A stretch of 64,000 nucleotides of DNA from Rhizobium aethiopicum (GCF_014197535.1 NZ_JACIFV010000016.1:1-64000); one strand, 5' to 3'; positions 1-9,323 are shown, numbered from the stretch's first letter. A program made the numbers and translations. Notes: generated from the sequence alone by a model not told the origin.

Positions 1-127
1 ATGAATGTTCATTCGCGGCGATCCCTCCGACTCGAGATGTGGTAGCTCCAGTCTCCTCGATCCGCTCCGAATGGACAACCTCCCGAAAGCTCACAGCAGA
101 GCCTGACAATCGTCAGTGGTAACGGAC

Positions 128-1060
128 TCAGGCGAAAACCCGCTTCGGTCGAAACTCGCCCTGGCCGATTTCGCCGATCGCGATCAGCCTGCCGCGTGCC
201 GTCGCATAGGCTTCGCTTTCAGCAATCGGCGCATCGCGGCCGCGCACCAGGATCGGATTGCCCATCTTCAGCCGGTGCGCCTGATCTTCGTTGATGACGA
301 GATGAGGCAGGGCCGACAATGCTTCGCAGGTGTCGATGAGCAGCGCGTCGAGGGCGGCAAGCCGCTCGTCCATATCCTCGATCGCTTCGAGTGCCACGAG
401 GTTTGCGAGCGGCACCATGGCGTCTTCCGAAAAGGGCGCGACAAAGGTGCGTCGCAGCCCTGATATATGGCCGTAGCAGCCGAGCTCGCGGCCGAAATCG
501 CGGGCCAGCGCCCTGACATAGGTGCCCTTGCCGCATTCCACTTCGAAATGCGCGGTATTGGCGTCCGGGCAGGCAAGCAGGGTCAGCCGGAAGATCTCCA
601 CCTCGCGCGAGGGGATCTCGACGGCTTCCCCTTCGCGCGCCAGGTCGTATGCGCGTTCACCCGCTATCTTGATGGCGGAAAACTGCGGCGGGACCTGGCT
701 GATCGTGCCGATATATTTTGGCAGGATGTCGCGGACCTGCTGTTCGGTCGGACGCTTGTCGGATGTCTGCGTGACCTCGCCTTCGAGGTCGTCGGTCGCG
801 CGCTCCTCTCCCCAGCTCACCGTGAATTCATAGATCTTGCGGCCGTCCATTACATAGGGAACCGTCTTGGTCGCGTCGCCGAGCGCGATCGGCAGCATGC
901 CGGAGGCGAGCGGATCGAGCGTGCCGGCATGGCCGGCCTTCTGCGCCTTGTAGAGCCACTTGATCTTGGAAACGGCTTCCGTCGAGCCGAAATCCACCGG
1001 CTTGTCGAGAATCAGCCAGCCGGAAATCGGCCGGCCCTTGGGTTTGCGTGGTTTGGACAT
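128..1060 (-). CDS. truB: tRNA pseudouridine(55) synthase TruB
   Basis: Isomerises U55 of the T-loop to pseudouridine in nearly all tRNAs. The 310-residue protein has the family's GTLDPLASG block, whose Asp49 is the expected catalytic nucleophile, followed by the GDATK stretch and a C-terminal RNA-contact region. The length is usual for alphaproteobacteria. The ATG start lies 12 bp after the rbfA stop, so the two genes are surely co-transcribed as the end of the rimP-nusA-infB operon. rpsO normally follows and would lie just beyond the left edge. The 127 bp downstream hold no gene that I can see. Confidence 0.97.
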   Translation of the reverse strand: MSKPRKPKGRPISGWLILDKPVDFGSTEAVSKIKWLYKAQKAGHAGTLDPLASGMLPIALGDATKTVPYVMDGRKIYEFTVSWGEERATDDLEGEVTQTSDKRPTEQQVRDILPKYIGTISQVPPQFSAIKIAGERAYDLAREGEAVEIPSREVEIFRLTLLACPDANTAHFEVECGKGTYVRALARDFGRELGCYGHISGLRRTFVAPFSEDAMVPLANLVALEAIEDMDERLAALDALLIDTCEALSALPHLVINEDQAHRLKMGNPILVRGRDAPIAESEAYATARGRLIAIGEIGQGEFRPKRVFA

Positions 1061-1072
1061 CAGTCTCTTCTG

Positions 1073-1477
1073 TTATTGTTCGTCGTTGTCGCCGTCGAGA
1101 TCTCGGCTCACCTCGGGCGAACGCAAGAGCTCGTCGATCTTCTTGTAGTTGTCGAAGCTGGTGTCGTCCCGGAAGCGCACCTCCGGCATGTATTTCATCT
1201 GCCGAAGCTGCGGCCCGAGCCGGCCGCGGATGAACTTCGCATGGCGGTTTAATGCCTCGATGACGATGCTGTGGTCGGAAACGCCGAGCGGTGTCACATA
1301 AGCCGTGGCGATCTTGAGATCGGGCGACATGCGCACTTCGGAGATCGAAATCACGGTCGCCTCGATGATGTCGTCACGCACTTCGCCGCGCTGCAGCACC
1401 TGGGTGATCGCGGCGCGGACCTGTTCGCCAACGCGCAGCATGCGCTGCGAAGGCGCGGATGATGTTGGTCTGGTCAT
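1073..1477 (-). CDS. rbfA: 30S ribosome-binding factor RbfA
   Basis: Cold-shock type assembly factor that binds the immature 30S subunit near the 5' helix of 16S rRNA. The 134-residue product starts with a short Ser/Thr/Pro tail and then the RMLRVGEQVR segment typical of alphaproteobacterial RbfA, followed by the KH-like fold (ISEVRMSPDL, then AYVTPLG). The acidic C-terminus (DLDGDNDEQ) is common in this class. It sits between infB and truB in the conserved order. A hairpin between infB and rbfA suggests that rbfA-truB may receive less read-through, or have its own promoter. Confidence 0.95.
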   Translation of the reverse strand: MTRPTSSAPSQRMLRVGEQVRAAITQVLQRGEVRDDIIEATVISISEVRMSPDLKIATAYVTPLGVSDHSIVIEALNRHAKFIRGRLGPQLRQMKYMPEVRFRDDTSFDNYKKIDELLRSPEVSRDLDGDNDEQ

Positions 1478-1571
1478 TGTTATCTCTGTTTGCCGATGCG
1501 GCTGGGAATCGAACCCGTCAAAGGAGAGCGTCCATGACTCTTTTGGCTGAAAAGGTCAAGCCGGCAGGTAG

Positions 1572-1603
1572 AAAAGCCACCCGCCGGAGAGCGGATGGCT
1601 TTT
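1572..1603 (-). terminator. intrinsic terminator-like hairpin between infB and rbfA
   Basis: On the minus strand a 13-bp stem (AAAAGCCATCCGC with GCGGGTGGCTTTT) closes a 6-nt loop. The one non-Watson-Crick pair is a U-G wobble in minus-strand RNA but an A-C clash in plus-strand RNA, so the structure was kept for minus-strand transcription. The T-run belongs to the 3' arm. It lies 25 bp after the infB stop, inside the operon. Confidence 0.75.
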
Positions 1604-1627
1604 GTCAAGCTGCTGGAACGCAGAGGA

Positions 1628-4381
1628 TTAGAGCGTGCGCGTGATATGTTCGACGCGGAAGCACTCGATGACGTCGCCGACGCGCATGTCTTCGTAGTTT
1701 TCGAAGGCCATGCCGCACTCCTGGCCCATCGGCACTTCGGAGACTTCGTCCTTGAAGCGCTTGAGGGTCTTGAGCTTGCCTTCGTGAACGACGACGTCGT
1801 TGCGGATAAGGCGGACGCCCGCCCCGCGCTCGACCTTGCCTTCGACGACACGGCAGCCTGCGACCTTGCCGACCTTGGTGATGTTGAACACCTCCAGGAT
1901 CTCGGCATTGCCGATGAAGGTCTCGCGCCGTTCCGGCGACAGCAGGCCCGACATCGCTGCCTTCACGTCATCCACGAGGTCGTAGATGATGTTGTAGTAG
2001 CGGATCTCGATGCCCTGGCGTTCGGCGAACTGGCGCGCCTGCGCATTGGCGCGAACGTTGAAGCCGATGATGGCCGCGTTCGAGGCTTCGGCGAGCGAAA
2101 TATCCGACTCCGTGATGCCGCCTGCGCCCGAATGGACGATGCGGGCACGGACCTCGTCGGTTCCGAGCTTTTCCAGCGCGCCGGCAATCGCTTCGATCGA
2201 ACCCTGCACGTCGCCCTTGATGACGAGCGGGAACTCCTTGATGCCGGTGCTCTGCATCTGCGTCATCATCTGTTCCAGCGAACCGCGCTGTCCCGACTGG
2301 CGGGCAGCCGCCTTGTCGCGGGCAAGACGCTGGCGGTATTCCGAGATTTCGCGGGCGCGGCTTTCGCTCTCGACCACGGCGAACTTGTCGCCCGCCTGCG
2401 GCGTGCCGGAAAGGCCAAGCACTTCGACCGGCATCGCCGGCGGTGCTTCCTTCATATGCTCGCCCTTGTCGTTGACGAGGGCGCGCACACGGCCCCAGAC
2501 ATCGCCTGCGACGATGATCTGGCCCGGCTTCAGCGTACCGTTCTGAACGAGAACCGTGGCAACCGAGCCGCGGCCGCGGTCGAGCTGGGCTTCGATGACG
2601 GTACCTTCCGCGGTGCGGTTTGGATTGGCCTTGAGGTCAAGGATTTCCGCCTGCAGCAGCACGGCTTCGAGCAGCTTGTCGAGGTTCTTGCCTGTTTTGG
2701 CCGACACTTCGACGTCAAGCGTTTCACCGCCCATCGATTCCACGAAAACTTCGTGCTGCAGAAGCTGGTTGCGCACCTTCTGCGGATCGGCTTCGTGCTT
2801 GTCGATCTTGTTGATTGCAACAATGATCGGAACACCGGCCGCCTTGGCGTGATTGATCGATTCGATCGTCTGCGGCATGACGCTGTCGTCAGCCGCCACG
2901 ACCAGGATCGCGATGTCGGTCGACTGCGCGCCGCGGGCACGCATCGCCGTGAAGGCGGCGTGGCCGGGGGTGTCGATGAAGGTGATCTTCTGGCCGTTCT
3001 GCTCCACCTGATAGGCGCCGATATGCTGCGTGATGCCGCCGGCTTCGCCGGCAACCACGTTGGCATGGCGGATGGCGTCGAGCAGCGAGGTCTTGCCGTG
3101 GTCGACGTGGCCCATGATGGTGACGACGGGCGGACGCGAAACGCGGTCGCCTTCAACGTCGGCGATGTCAAAGATGCCGAGTTCGACGTCGGATTCAGAG
3201 ACACGCTTGACGGTATGGCCGAATTCGCCGGCGATGAGTTCGGCAAGGTCGGCGTCGATGACGTCGCCCGGCTTCATCATCTGGCCTTCTTTCATCAGGT
3301 ACTTGATGACGTCAACGGCGCGTTCGGACATGCGCTGCGACAGTTCCTGAATGGTGATGGTCTCAGGCAGGACGACTTCGCGGGAAATCTTCTCGCGAGT
3401 CTCCTGCATCTGGCTGCGGCGGAACTTCTCCTGCCGGCGGCGCATCGCCGAAAGCGAACGGCTGCGGCCGGCGTCCTCGCCGTCCACATCGGCAGTGGTA
3501 ATCGTCAGTTTGCCGCGGCGGCGCTCGTCATCCGTCTTCGGACGGGTCGTCACCGGCTTTGCGGGTTCGGGGCGAACGACGCGGCCGCGCACCGGACCGC
3601 TGCGCGAAGCGCCACGATCGTCATCGTCGCCGTCATTGCGACGGCCCCGAACGCCAGCCGGCGCGCCGGGCGCCGGGCGAGCGGCTGCTCCGTCGGCATC
3701 GGGCCGGCGCGCTGCCGGCGCGGGTGCTGCCGGGCGCGGCGTCGTGTTCGGGCGAGCCTCAGCCGTAGCGGGAGCCGGCGCTGCAGCAGCGGCAGCCGGT
3801 TCGGCGGCAGCAGCGGCGGCCGCTTCGGCCTGCCGGGCTGCCTCTTCGACGGCTCGGCGTGCGGCTTCCTCCGCCTCGGCTGCCTTGCGGACAGCCTCTT
3901 CGGCGGCGCGGCGCTTTTCGTCCTCGGCGCGGCGGATCGCATCCTGGGCGTCACGTGCCTGGGATTCGGCGAGCGCACGGCGGCGCGCATCCATTTCCTC
4001 AGGCGACAGATGGTTCAGCACGACAGGGCGCGGGCGATCGTTCGGACGCGGCTGCTGATAGGACTGTTGCGGACGCTGGTTGCCTTGGCCGCCGCCCGGC
4101 TGATGAATCCGCGGCGCCGGCGTCGACTGCTGCGGACGCGCCTGAGCAGGTGCTGGCGCCGGTTCGGCTGCGCGAACCGGGGCTGCGGGGACCGCAGGCG
4201 TGATCGGCTTTTCGTCTTCCGGGCGCATCGGGCGCCGCTTGCGGGTCTCGACCACGACCGCCTTGGTGCGACCCCGACCCATATCCTGGCGAACGGTACC
4301 CTGGCTCATCCCCGATGGTTTCAGGGTGAGAGTCTTCTTGCCCGTTACGCTGAGTGTCTTGTCGTCGTTACTATCGGTCAT
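1628..4381 (-). CDS. infB: translation initiation factor IF-2
   Basis: GTPase that places fMet-tRNA on the 30S subunit and promotes 50S joining. The 917-residue protein has a long low-complexity N-terminus (about residues 50-290, Pro/Ala/Gln-rich with an Ala/Glu/Arg coiled stretch), an IF2 N-terminal motif near 340, and the G-domain with GHVDHGKTS at about 424-432, the DTPGH motif and NKID. The C-terminal C1/C2 domains end in the usual IECF-like motif. The variable N-terminus is why length differs among rhizobia. It follows the YlxR-like gene by about 100 bp and ends just before a hairpin. Confidence 0.98.
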   Translation of the reverse strand: MTDSNDDKTLSVTGKKTLTLKPSGMSQGTVRQDMGRGRTKAVVVETRKRRPMRPEDEKPITPAVPAAPVRAAEPAPAPAQARPQQSTPAPRIHQPGGGQGNQRPQQSYQQPRPNDRPRPVVLNHLSPEEMDARRRALAESQARDAQDAIRRAEDEKRRAAEEAVRKAAEAEEAARRAVEEAARQAEAAAAAAAEPAAAAAAPAPATAEARPNTTPRPAAPAPAARRPDADGAAARPAPGAPAGVRGRRNDGDDDDRGASRSGPVRGRVVRPEPAKPVTTRPKTDDERRRGKLTITTADVDGEDAGRSRSLSAMRRRQEKFRRSQMQETREKISREVVLPETITIQELSQRMSERAVDVIKYLMKEGQMMKPGDVIDADLAELIAGEFGHTVKRVSESDVELGIFDIADVEGDRVSRPPVVTIMGHVDHGKTSLLDAIRHANVVAGEAGGITQHIGAYQVEQNGQKITFIDTPGHAAFTAMRARGAQSTDIAILVVAADDSVMPQTIESINHAKAAGVPIIVAINKIDKHEADPQKVRNQLLQHEVFVESMGGETLDVEVSAKTGKNLDKLLEAVLLQAEILDLKANPNRTAEGTVIEAQLDRGRGSVATVLVQNGTLKPGQIIVAGDVWGRVRALVNDKGEHMKEAPPAMPVEVLGLSGTPQAGDKFAVVESESRAREISEYRQRLARDKAAARQSGQRGSLEQMMTQMQSTGIKEFPLVIKGDVQGSIEAIAGALEKLGTDEVRARIVHSGAGGITESDISLAEASNAAIIGFNVRANAQARQFAERQGIEIRYYNIIYDLVDDVKAAMSGLLSPERRETFIGNAEILEVFNITKVGKVAGCRVVEGKVERGAGVRLIRNDVVVHEGKLKTLKRFKDEVSEVPMGQECGMAFENYEDMRVGDVIECFRVEHITRTL

Positions 4382-4483
4382 TCGTTCCCGTTCCTTCGGA
4401 CAGGGAGCGATGACTAGATCAGACCCTGTCGTTCAAATACTGTCGATCAATGAGAATGAGACCGGCCGATGCCGGTGACCGCC

Positions 4484-5176
4484 TCATTGTTGTTGCCGGC
4501 CAGCGCCGCCCGCTGCCCGGGACTGACCGCCAATACGGTACTGTTCGAGCATCTTTGCGCGCTTCACTACACCCTCACCCGCCTGCCCTGCAAGCACTGC
4601 GGCATGGATAAAAGCATTCTGGCCCATCAGGCCTTCCATTTCGCTCTCCGAGAAGAAACGGTAGGAAGGTATCTCCTCCTCGGTCTCCATTCCGAGGTGC
4701 CAGGCCTTGCGGGCCTGGTCGATTTTTCGCACTCCATCATCCGCTGCGTCAGTGGCGTGGAACACCGCAAGGGCTGCTCCACTTCTGACCGCGGCATCCA
4801 CTTTCGAGGCGCCGCTGACGAACTGGCCGGCCTTGCGCGCCATGTTCATCATCTGCATCACTTGCGCCGCCAGCAGTCGGTCGACGCTTGCGCCGAGATC
4901 GTCCGCTGCCTTCACTTCCGCTTTCAGCGCCCGGGCGAACAGCTTTTTCGCCACCGCCCTGTCGACCAGCGACCGGTCGGCCTTCACCCAGCAGCCGCGT
5001 CCCGGAAGCTCGCGCTTCAGGTCGGCGACGACGGTTCCGTCGGGAGCCGCGACGAAGCGGATCAGCTCTTCCGGCGATCCGCTTTCGCGCGTCACGATGC
5101 ACATGCGTCCGTTCACGTCATACCCTGCAAGATCGTCGTCCTCGGGATGAACGTTCGGCTCATGCGCGGTCATCAT
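4484..5176 (-). CDS. YlxR-family (DUF448) RNA-binding protein with L7Ae-like C-terminal half
   Basis: The 230-residue protein opens with a YlxR domain (CIVTRE at about 26-31 and GRGCWVKADR near 60-69) and continues with a region resembling an L7Ae/L30e RNA-binding fold (about 95-190). Alphaproteobacteria usually carry this fused form between nusA and infB. In Firmicutes the related YlxR (RnpM) binds the RNase P RNA; whether that holds here is unknown. Its ATG overlaps the nusA stop by 4 bp (ATGA), so translation is coupled. Two Met codons stand in tandem at the start; I used the first. Confidence 0.9.
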   Translation of the reverse strand: MMTAHEPNVHPEDDDLAGYDVNGRMCIVTRESGSPEELIRFVAAPDGTVVADLKRELPGRGCWVKADRSLVDRAVAKKLFARALKAEVKAADDLGASVDRLLAAQVMQMMNMARKAGQFVSGASKVDAAVRSGAALAVFHATDAADDGVRKIDQARKAWHLGMETEEEIPSYRFFSESEMEGLMGQNAFIHAAVLAGQAGEGVVKRAKMLEQYRIGGQSRAAGGAGRQQQ

Positions 5177-6774
5177 GCTTCCTGTTCGGCTTCGGTGACC
5201 TCTTCTTCGGTCCCCTTCGCCAGGTCCTCTTCGGTGATCCAGCCAGCCGCGAGGCGGGCCTGCACGATCATCTGCTCGGCCTCGACACGCGAGACGTCGA
5301 ACTTCGAGAACAGGCCTTCGAACTTCTTCGTTTCGCCGTTCTTGCGTTCGCTCCAGCCGACGAGGTCATCGGCCGCACAACCGGCGAAATCCTCGATCGT
5401 CTTGATGCCGTCCTCGCCAAGCGCCACCATCATCTGGGCGGTCATGCCGTCGATCTGGCGCAGCTCGTCCTCAACGCCGAGCGCCTTGCGCTTCTCATCC
5501 ATCTCGGCTTCGAGACGCTCGAGGAATTCGCGGGCGCGCTGCTGGATTTCCTGCGCCGTCTCTTCGTCGAAACCGTCGATCGAGGAGATTTCGTCGAGAT
5601 CGACATAGGCAAGTTCTTCGACGGCGGCAAAGCCTTCCGACGCCAGAACCTGGCCGACCATCTCGTCGACGTCGAGCGAATCCATGAACAGGTTGGTGCG
5701 TTCGTTGAATTCCTTCTGACGGCGTTCCGATTCCTCGGCCTCCGTCATAATGTCGATATCCCAGCCGGTCAGCTGCGAAGCGAGGCGGACGTTCTGGCCG
5801 CGGCGGCCGATCGCAAGCGACAGCTGCTCGTCGGGAACGACGACTTCGATGCGCTCGGCGTCCTCATCGAGAACGACCTTGGCCACTTCCGCCGGCTGCA
5901 GGGCGTTGACGACGAAGGTCGCCGGGTCCTGGCTCCAGGGGATGATGTCGATCTTCTCACCCTGGAGTTCGCCGACGACGGCCTGGACGCGCGAGCCGCG
6001 CATACCGACGCACGCGCCGACCGGATCGATCGAACTGTCGTTCGAGATCACCGCGATCTTGGCGCGCGAGCCCGGATCGCGGGCGACCGACTTCACCTGG
6101 ATGATGCCGTCGTAGATCTCGGGCACTTCCATGGTGAAGAGCTTCACCATGAACTGCGGATGCGTGCGCGACAGGAAGATCTGCGGACCGCGCTGTTCGC
6201 GACGAACATCATATACGTATGCACGGACGCGATCGCCATAGCGCACGTTCTCGCGCGGGATCATTTCGTCGCGGCGGATGATGCCTTCACCGCGGCCGAG
6301 ATCGACGATGACGTTGCCGTATTCGACGCGCTTGACGGTGCCGTTGACGATTTCGCCGACGCGATCCTTGAATTCGTCGAACTGGCGGTCGCGCTCGGCT
6401 TCACGCACCTTCTGTACGATCACCTGCTTGGCGGACTGTGCGGCGATGCGGCCGAAATCCATCGGCGGCAGCGGATCGGCGATGAAATCGCCAAGAGCTG
6501 CGTCCGGATTGCGGTCGCGGGCAAGTTCCAGCGGGATCTGCGTCGAATAATCCTCGGCCTTGTCGACCACTTCGAGCAGGCGTTGCAGACGGATTTCACC
6601 GGTCTTCGGATTGATGTCGGCCCGGATGTTGGACTCGGTGCCGTAACGGGAGCGCGCCGCTTTCTGGATGGCATCGGCCATTGCGGCAAGCACGATCTCC
6701 CGGTCGATGACTTTTTCGCGCGCCACTGCATCTGCGATCTGCAGAAGTTCGAGCCGGTTCGCACTGACTGCCAT
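5173..6774 (-). CDS. nusA: transcription termination/antitermination protein NusA
   Basis: Binds RNA polymerase and modulates pausing, intrinsic termination and rRNA antitermination. Its 533 residues carry the N-terminal polymerase-binding domain (1-about 130), an S1 domain (GTVKRVEYGNVIVDLG at about 139), two KH domains (GACVGMRGSRVQ and IGRRGQNVRLASQL) and two C-terminal acidic repeats, as in other proteobacteria. It follows rimP by 59 bp. The ATG has GGAG upstream. In E. coli NusA represses its own operon through the rimP leader; the hairpin upstream of rimP here would fit such control. Confidence 0.97.
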   Translation of the reverse strand: MAVSANRLELLQIADAVAREKVIDREIVLAAMADAIQKAARSRYGTESNIRADINPKTGEIRLQRLLEVVDKAEDYSTQIPLELARDRNPDAALGDFIADPLPPMDFGRIAAQSAKQVIVQKVREAERDRQFDEFKDRVGEIVNGTVKRVEYGNVIVDLGRGEGIIRRDEMIPRENVRYGDRVRAYVYDVRREQRGPQIFLSRTHPQFMVKLFTMEVPEIYDGIIQVKSVARDPGSRAKIAVISNDSSIDPVGACVGMRGSRVQAVVGELQGEKIDIIPWSQDPATFVVNALQPAEVAKVVLDEDAERIEVVVPDEQLSLAIGRRGQNVRLASQLTGWDIDIMTEAEESERRQKEFNERTNLFMDSLDVDEMVGQVLASEGFAAVEELAYVDLDEISSIDGFDEETAQEIQQRAREFLERLEAEMDEKRKALGVEDELRQIDGMTAQMMVALGEDGIKTIEDFAGCAADDLVGWSERKNGETKKFEGLFSKFDVSRVEAEQMIVQARLAAGWITEEDLAKGTEEEVTEAEQEA

Positions 6775-6833
6775 TGTTTTGTTTCTCCGTCTTTACTCCA
6801 GGGTTCCCGTCCCTGCAGCGGTCTGTTGATCGG

Positions 6834-7439
6834 TTATTCCTGGTCGTCTGCTTCGTTCTGGTTCGCGGCCTGCGCTTTCGCCAGCTTGTCGGCGCGCAGC
6901 GCATCACGGATCAGATCGTCGGTCAGAATGAGCTTCGCATCGCTAAGCGCCGTGAAGGGAATGATGACCTTCTGCTCTTCCCCGTAGGCGACCTGGTCAC
7001 GCTCGAGCGTGAATCCATCGGCGTCTGCTTCGACGATCTTGCCGCGGAAGCGTTTGCGGTTGCCGATCATGATCGACGTTTCGCACTTTACAAGGTGGCC
7101 TTGCCAGCGGACGAAATCGGATTTCCGCACCATCGGACGGTCGATGCCGGGCGAAGACACCTCGAGATGATACTCTTTATCGATCGGATCTTCCACATCG
7201 AGGACGGGAGAAATCGCCATCGAGACTTCTTCGCAGTCCTGAACCGTCATCGTGCCGTCGTTGCGCTCGGCCATCACCTGCATCGTCGCGCCGTTCTGGT
7301 TCAGCATGCGCACGCGGATGAGCCGGAAACCCATGCCGACGAGAACGGGTTCGATGATATCGGCAAGACGCTGGTCGAGCCCGGTTTCGGTAATCAGCCG
7401 CGGCTCAAGTTCGTTGTCTGCGTTTGTCATGTCCGACAA
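6834..7439 (-). CDS. rimP: ribosome maturation factor RimP
   Basis: Assists 30S assembly around S12 and S19. The product has the N-terminal alpha/beta domain (DQRLADIIEPVLVGMGF) and the SH3-like C-terminal domain; EVSSPGIDRPMVRKSDF is the signature block. I placed the start at a TTG (7439) because GAGGAG sits 6 nt upstream of it; the ATG three codons later (7430) would have a 15-nt gap to the same site. It is the first gene of the operon and is preceded by a promoter-like element and a terminator-like hairpin. At 201 residues it is slightly longer than the E. coli protein. Confidence 0.95.
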   Translation of the reverse strand: MSDMTNADNELEPRLITETGLDQRLADIIEPVLVGMGFRLIRVRMLNQNGATMQVMAERNDGTMTVQDCEEVSMAISPVLDVEDPIDKEYHLEVSSPGIDRPMVRKSDFVRWQGHLVKCETSIMIGNRKRFRGKIVEADADGFTLERDQVAYGEEQKVIIPFTALSDAKLILTDDLIRDALRADKLAKAQAANQNEADDQE

Positions 7440-7488
7440 GCGGCGCTCCTCGCAATTTCAAGCTGTTCAGGCGATCGAGCTAATAAAA

Positions 7489-7515
7489 AAGAGCGGGTCC
7501 TTGCGGCCCACTCTT
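7489..7515 (-). promoter_or_regulatory. terminator-like attenuator in the rimP-nusA leader
   Basis: Minus-strand arms AAGAGTGGG and CCCGCTCTT enclose a 9-nt loop and run into TTTTTTATT (down to about 7481). One pair is a U-G wobble in the minus-strand RNA. It is read towards rimP, about 50 bp before its start and only some 20 nt downstream of the likely start site. An intrinsic terminator there would stop most transcripts unless anti-terminated. NusA-sensitive leader terminators before rimP (metY-rimP-nusA) are known in enterobacteria. Confidence 0.6.
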
Positions 7516-7541
7516 CATCAAGCGATCAAGAATTTGAGAGC

Positions 7542-7570
7542 CATATAGTCGGGTTTTTCCGAAATTGCAA
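7542..7570 (-). promoter_or_regulatory. putative sigma70-type promoter of the rimP operon
   Basis: On the minus strand TTGCAA (7570-7565) and TATATG (7547-7542) are separated by 17 bp. This is the best-placed promoter in the divergent region between rimP and the MFS gene. Transcription would begin near 7535, just before the attenuator-like hairpin. Confidence 0.5.
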
Positions 7571-7683
7571 GGTCTGCGACCGATTCCGCCAATTCATGCC
7601 GGGCGAGGGGAACGGACCTATGGCCAGCGATCGTCTTCCGCATATATTGCCGGTGGCACACAATAACAAAAACGGGAGACATC

Positions 7684-9315
7684 GTGGGCTATACATCGTC
7701 GACACTGGCGCCTTTGCGGCACGATACCTACCGCACCATCTGGTTCGCCAGCCTTTCCTCGAATTTCGGCGGCCTGATCCAGGCGGTGGGTGCCGCCTGG
7801 ATGATGACGACGATTACCGCCTCCGAGGACATGGTCGCGCTGGTGCAGACCTCAACGGCGCTGCCGATCATGCTGTTTTCGCTGATATCGGGGGCGTTGG
7901 CCGATAATTTTGATCGCCGCCGGGTCATGCTGACGGCACAGTGCATGATGCTGACGGTTTCGGCCTTGCTGACGGCGTCAGCCCTTCTCGGTTGGATCAC
8001 GCCCTGGCTGCTGCTCTTCTTCACCTTCCTGATCGGCTGCGGCACTGCGCTCAACAACCCTTCCTGGCAGGCCTCCGTCGGCGATATGGTACCGCGCGCC
8101 GATCTGCCGGGCGCCGTTACGCTGAACAGCATGGGTTTCAACATCACCCGCAGCGTCGGCCCGGCGATCGGCGGCGTGATTGTGGCGGCAGCGGGTGCTG
8201 CCGCGGCCTTTGCTGTGAACACCGCAAGTTACCTCGCCCTGATTTACGCCCTGCTGCGCTGGCGCCCGAGCACGCCCGTCCCCACCTTGCCGCGCGAAGC
8301 GCTCGGCAGCGCCATCTTCGCCGGCCTGCGTTATATCTCGATGTCGCCCAATCTTGAAAAGGTCCTCGTACGAGGCCTGGTTTTCGGTATCGGCGCGAGC
8401 TCGATCCTGGCGCTGCTGCCGGTTGTCGCCCTCGACCTCGTTGCCGGCGGTCCGCTGACCTATGGCTTCATGCTCGGGGCCTTCGGTATCGGCGCGATCG
8501 GTGGTGCGGTGCTGAGTGCAAGAATTCGCCAGGCGCTGTCAAGCGAGACGATCATCCGCCTCGCCTTTGCCGGCTTTGCATTGAGCGCCGTCATCGCCGC
8601 CATCAGCCCGAGCGCCGTCCTCACATCAGCCGGGCTGCTCATTTCGGGCGCCTGTTGGGTCTCCGCACTTTCGCTCTTCAACACCATCGTCCAACTGTCG
8701 ACGCCGCGCTGGGTGGTCGGGCGCGCGCTGTCGCTCTATCAGACCGTCACCTTCGGCGGCATTGCCGGTGGCAGTTGGCTCTGGGGTGTCGCGGCGGACC
8801 GCTATGGGGTCGCCGATGCGCTGCTGATGGCGTCGGTCGTCCTGCTGCTCGGCATTGCGATTGGCCTGCGGTTTTCGATGCCGGCCTTCGCCTCGCTCAA
8901 TCTCGATCCGCTGAACCGCTTCACTGCGCCGGCCTTAAGCCTCGACATCACCCCGCGCAGCGGCCCGATCGTCATTCAGGTCGATTACGAGATCGCCGAC
9001 GACGATCTGGCGGAATTCATGGCGCTGATGGGCGAGCGCCGCCGCATCCGCATCCGCGACGGCGCCCGGCATTGGGCGCTGATGCGCGATCTCGAAAATC
9101 CCGGCCTCTGGACGGAAAGCTACCATACGCCGACCTGGGTCGAATATATCAGACACAACCAGCGGCGCACCCAGGCCGATGCCGAAAACATCGACCGGCT
9201 GCGAGCGCTCCATCGCGGTGAAGGCCCGCCCCATGTCCACCGCATGATCGAGCGCCAGGCCATCCCGCCAGGCGACGATGTCTTCCACAAGGCGCCGATC
9301 GATCTGCATCATTGA
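7684..9315 (+). CDS. MFS transporter with cytoplasmic C-terminal domain (MFS_3 / EntS-like)
   Basis: A 543-residue major facilitator. Roughly the first 400 residues are membrane-spanning; after helix 2 comes the ADNFDRRRVML loop typical of drug or siderophore exporters. The last ~120 residues (from about 425, starting at the PRSGPIVIQVDYEI segment) are soluble and resemble the C-terminal part found in the 'transmembrane secretion effector' MFS_3 family. The substrate cannot be told from sequence. The start is a GTG with GGGAG 6-10 nt upstream. It is divergent from rimP and directly followed by a GNAT gene that may be co-transcribed. Confidence 0.85.
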   Translation: MGYTSSTLAPLRHDTYRTIWFASLSSNFGGLIQAVGAAWMMTTITASEDMVALVQTSTALPIMLFSLISGALADNFDRRRVMLTAQCMMLTVSALLTASALLGWITPWLLLFFTFLIGCGTALNNPSWQASVGDMVPRADLPGAVTLNSMGFNITRSVGPAIGGVIVAAAGAAAAFAVNTASYLALIYALLRWRPSTPVPTLPREALGSAIFAGLRYISMSPNLEKVLVRGLVFGIGASSILALLPVVALDLVAGGPLTYGFMLGAFGIGAIGGAVLSARIRQALSSETIIRLAFAGFALSAVIAAISPSAVLTSAGLLISGACWVSALSLFNTIVQLSTPRWVVGRALSLYQTVTFGGIAGGSWLWGVAADRYGVADALLMASVVLLLGIAIGLRFSMPAFASLNLDPLNRFTAPALSLDITPRSGPIVIQVDYEIADDDLAEFMALMGERRRIRIRDGARHWALMRDLENPGLWTESYHTPTWVEYIRHNQRRTQADAENIDRLRALHRGEGPPHVHRMIERQAIPPGDDVFHKAPIDLHH

Positions 9316-9323
9316 GAGCAGCC

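Noticed and set aside
1..127. Possible gene at the left edge
   Set aside because: No frame with a ribosome site; this is the expected spacer before rpsO, which lies outside the window.
1595..4417. A 940-codon plus-strand open frame opposite infB
   Set aside because: High-GC antisense shadow: the composition is His/Arg/Asp/Leu-rich, there is no domain or ribosome site, and infB on the other strand is beyond doubt.
4469..6987. Long plus-strand frames (379 and 699 codons) opposite ylxR and nusA
   Set aside because: Same shadow effect; they lack recognisable motifs and run across known minus-strand genes.
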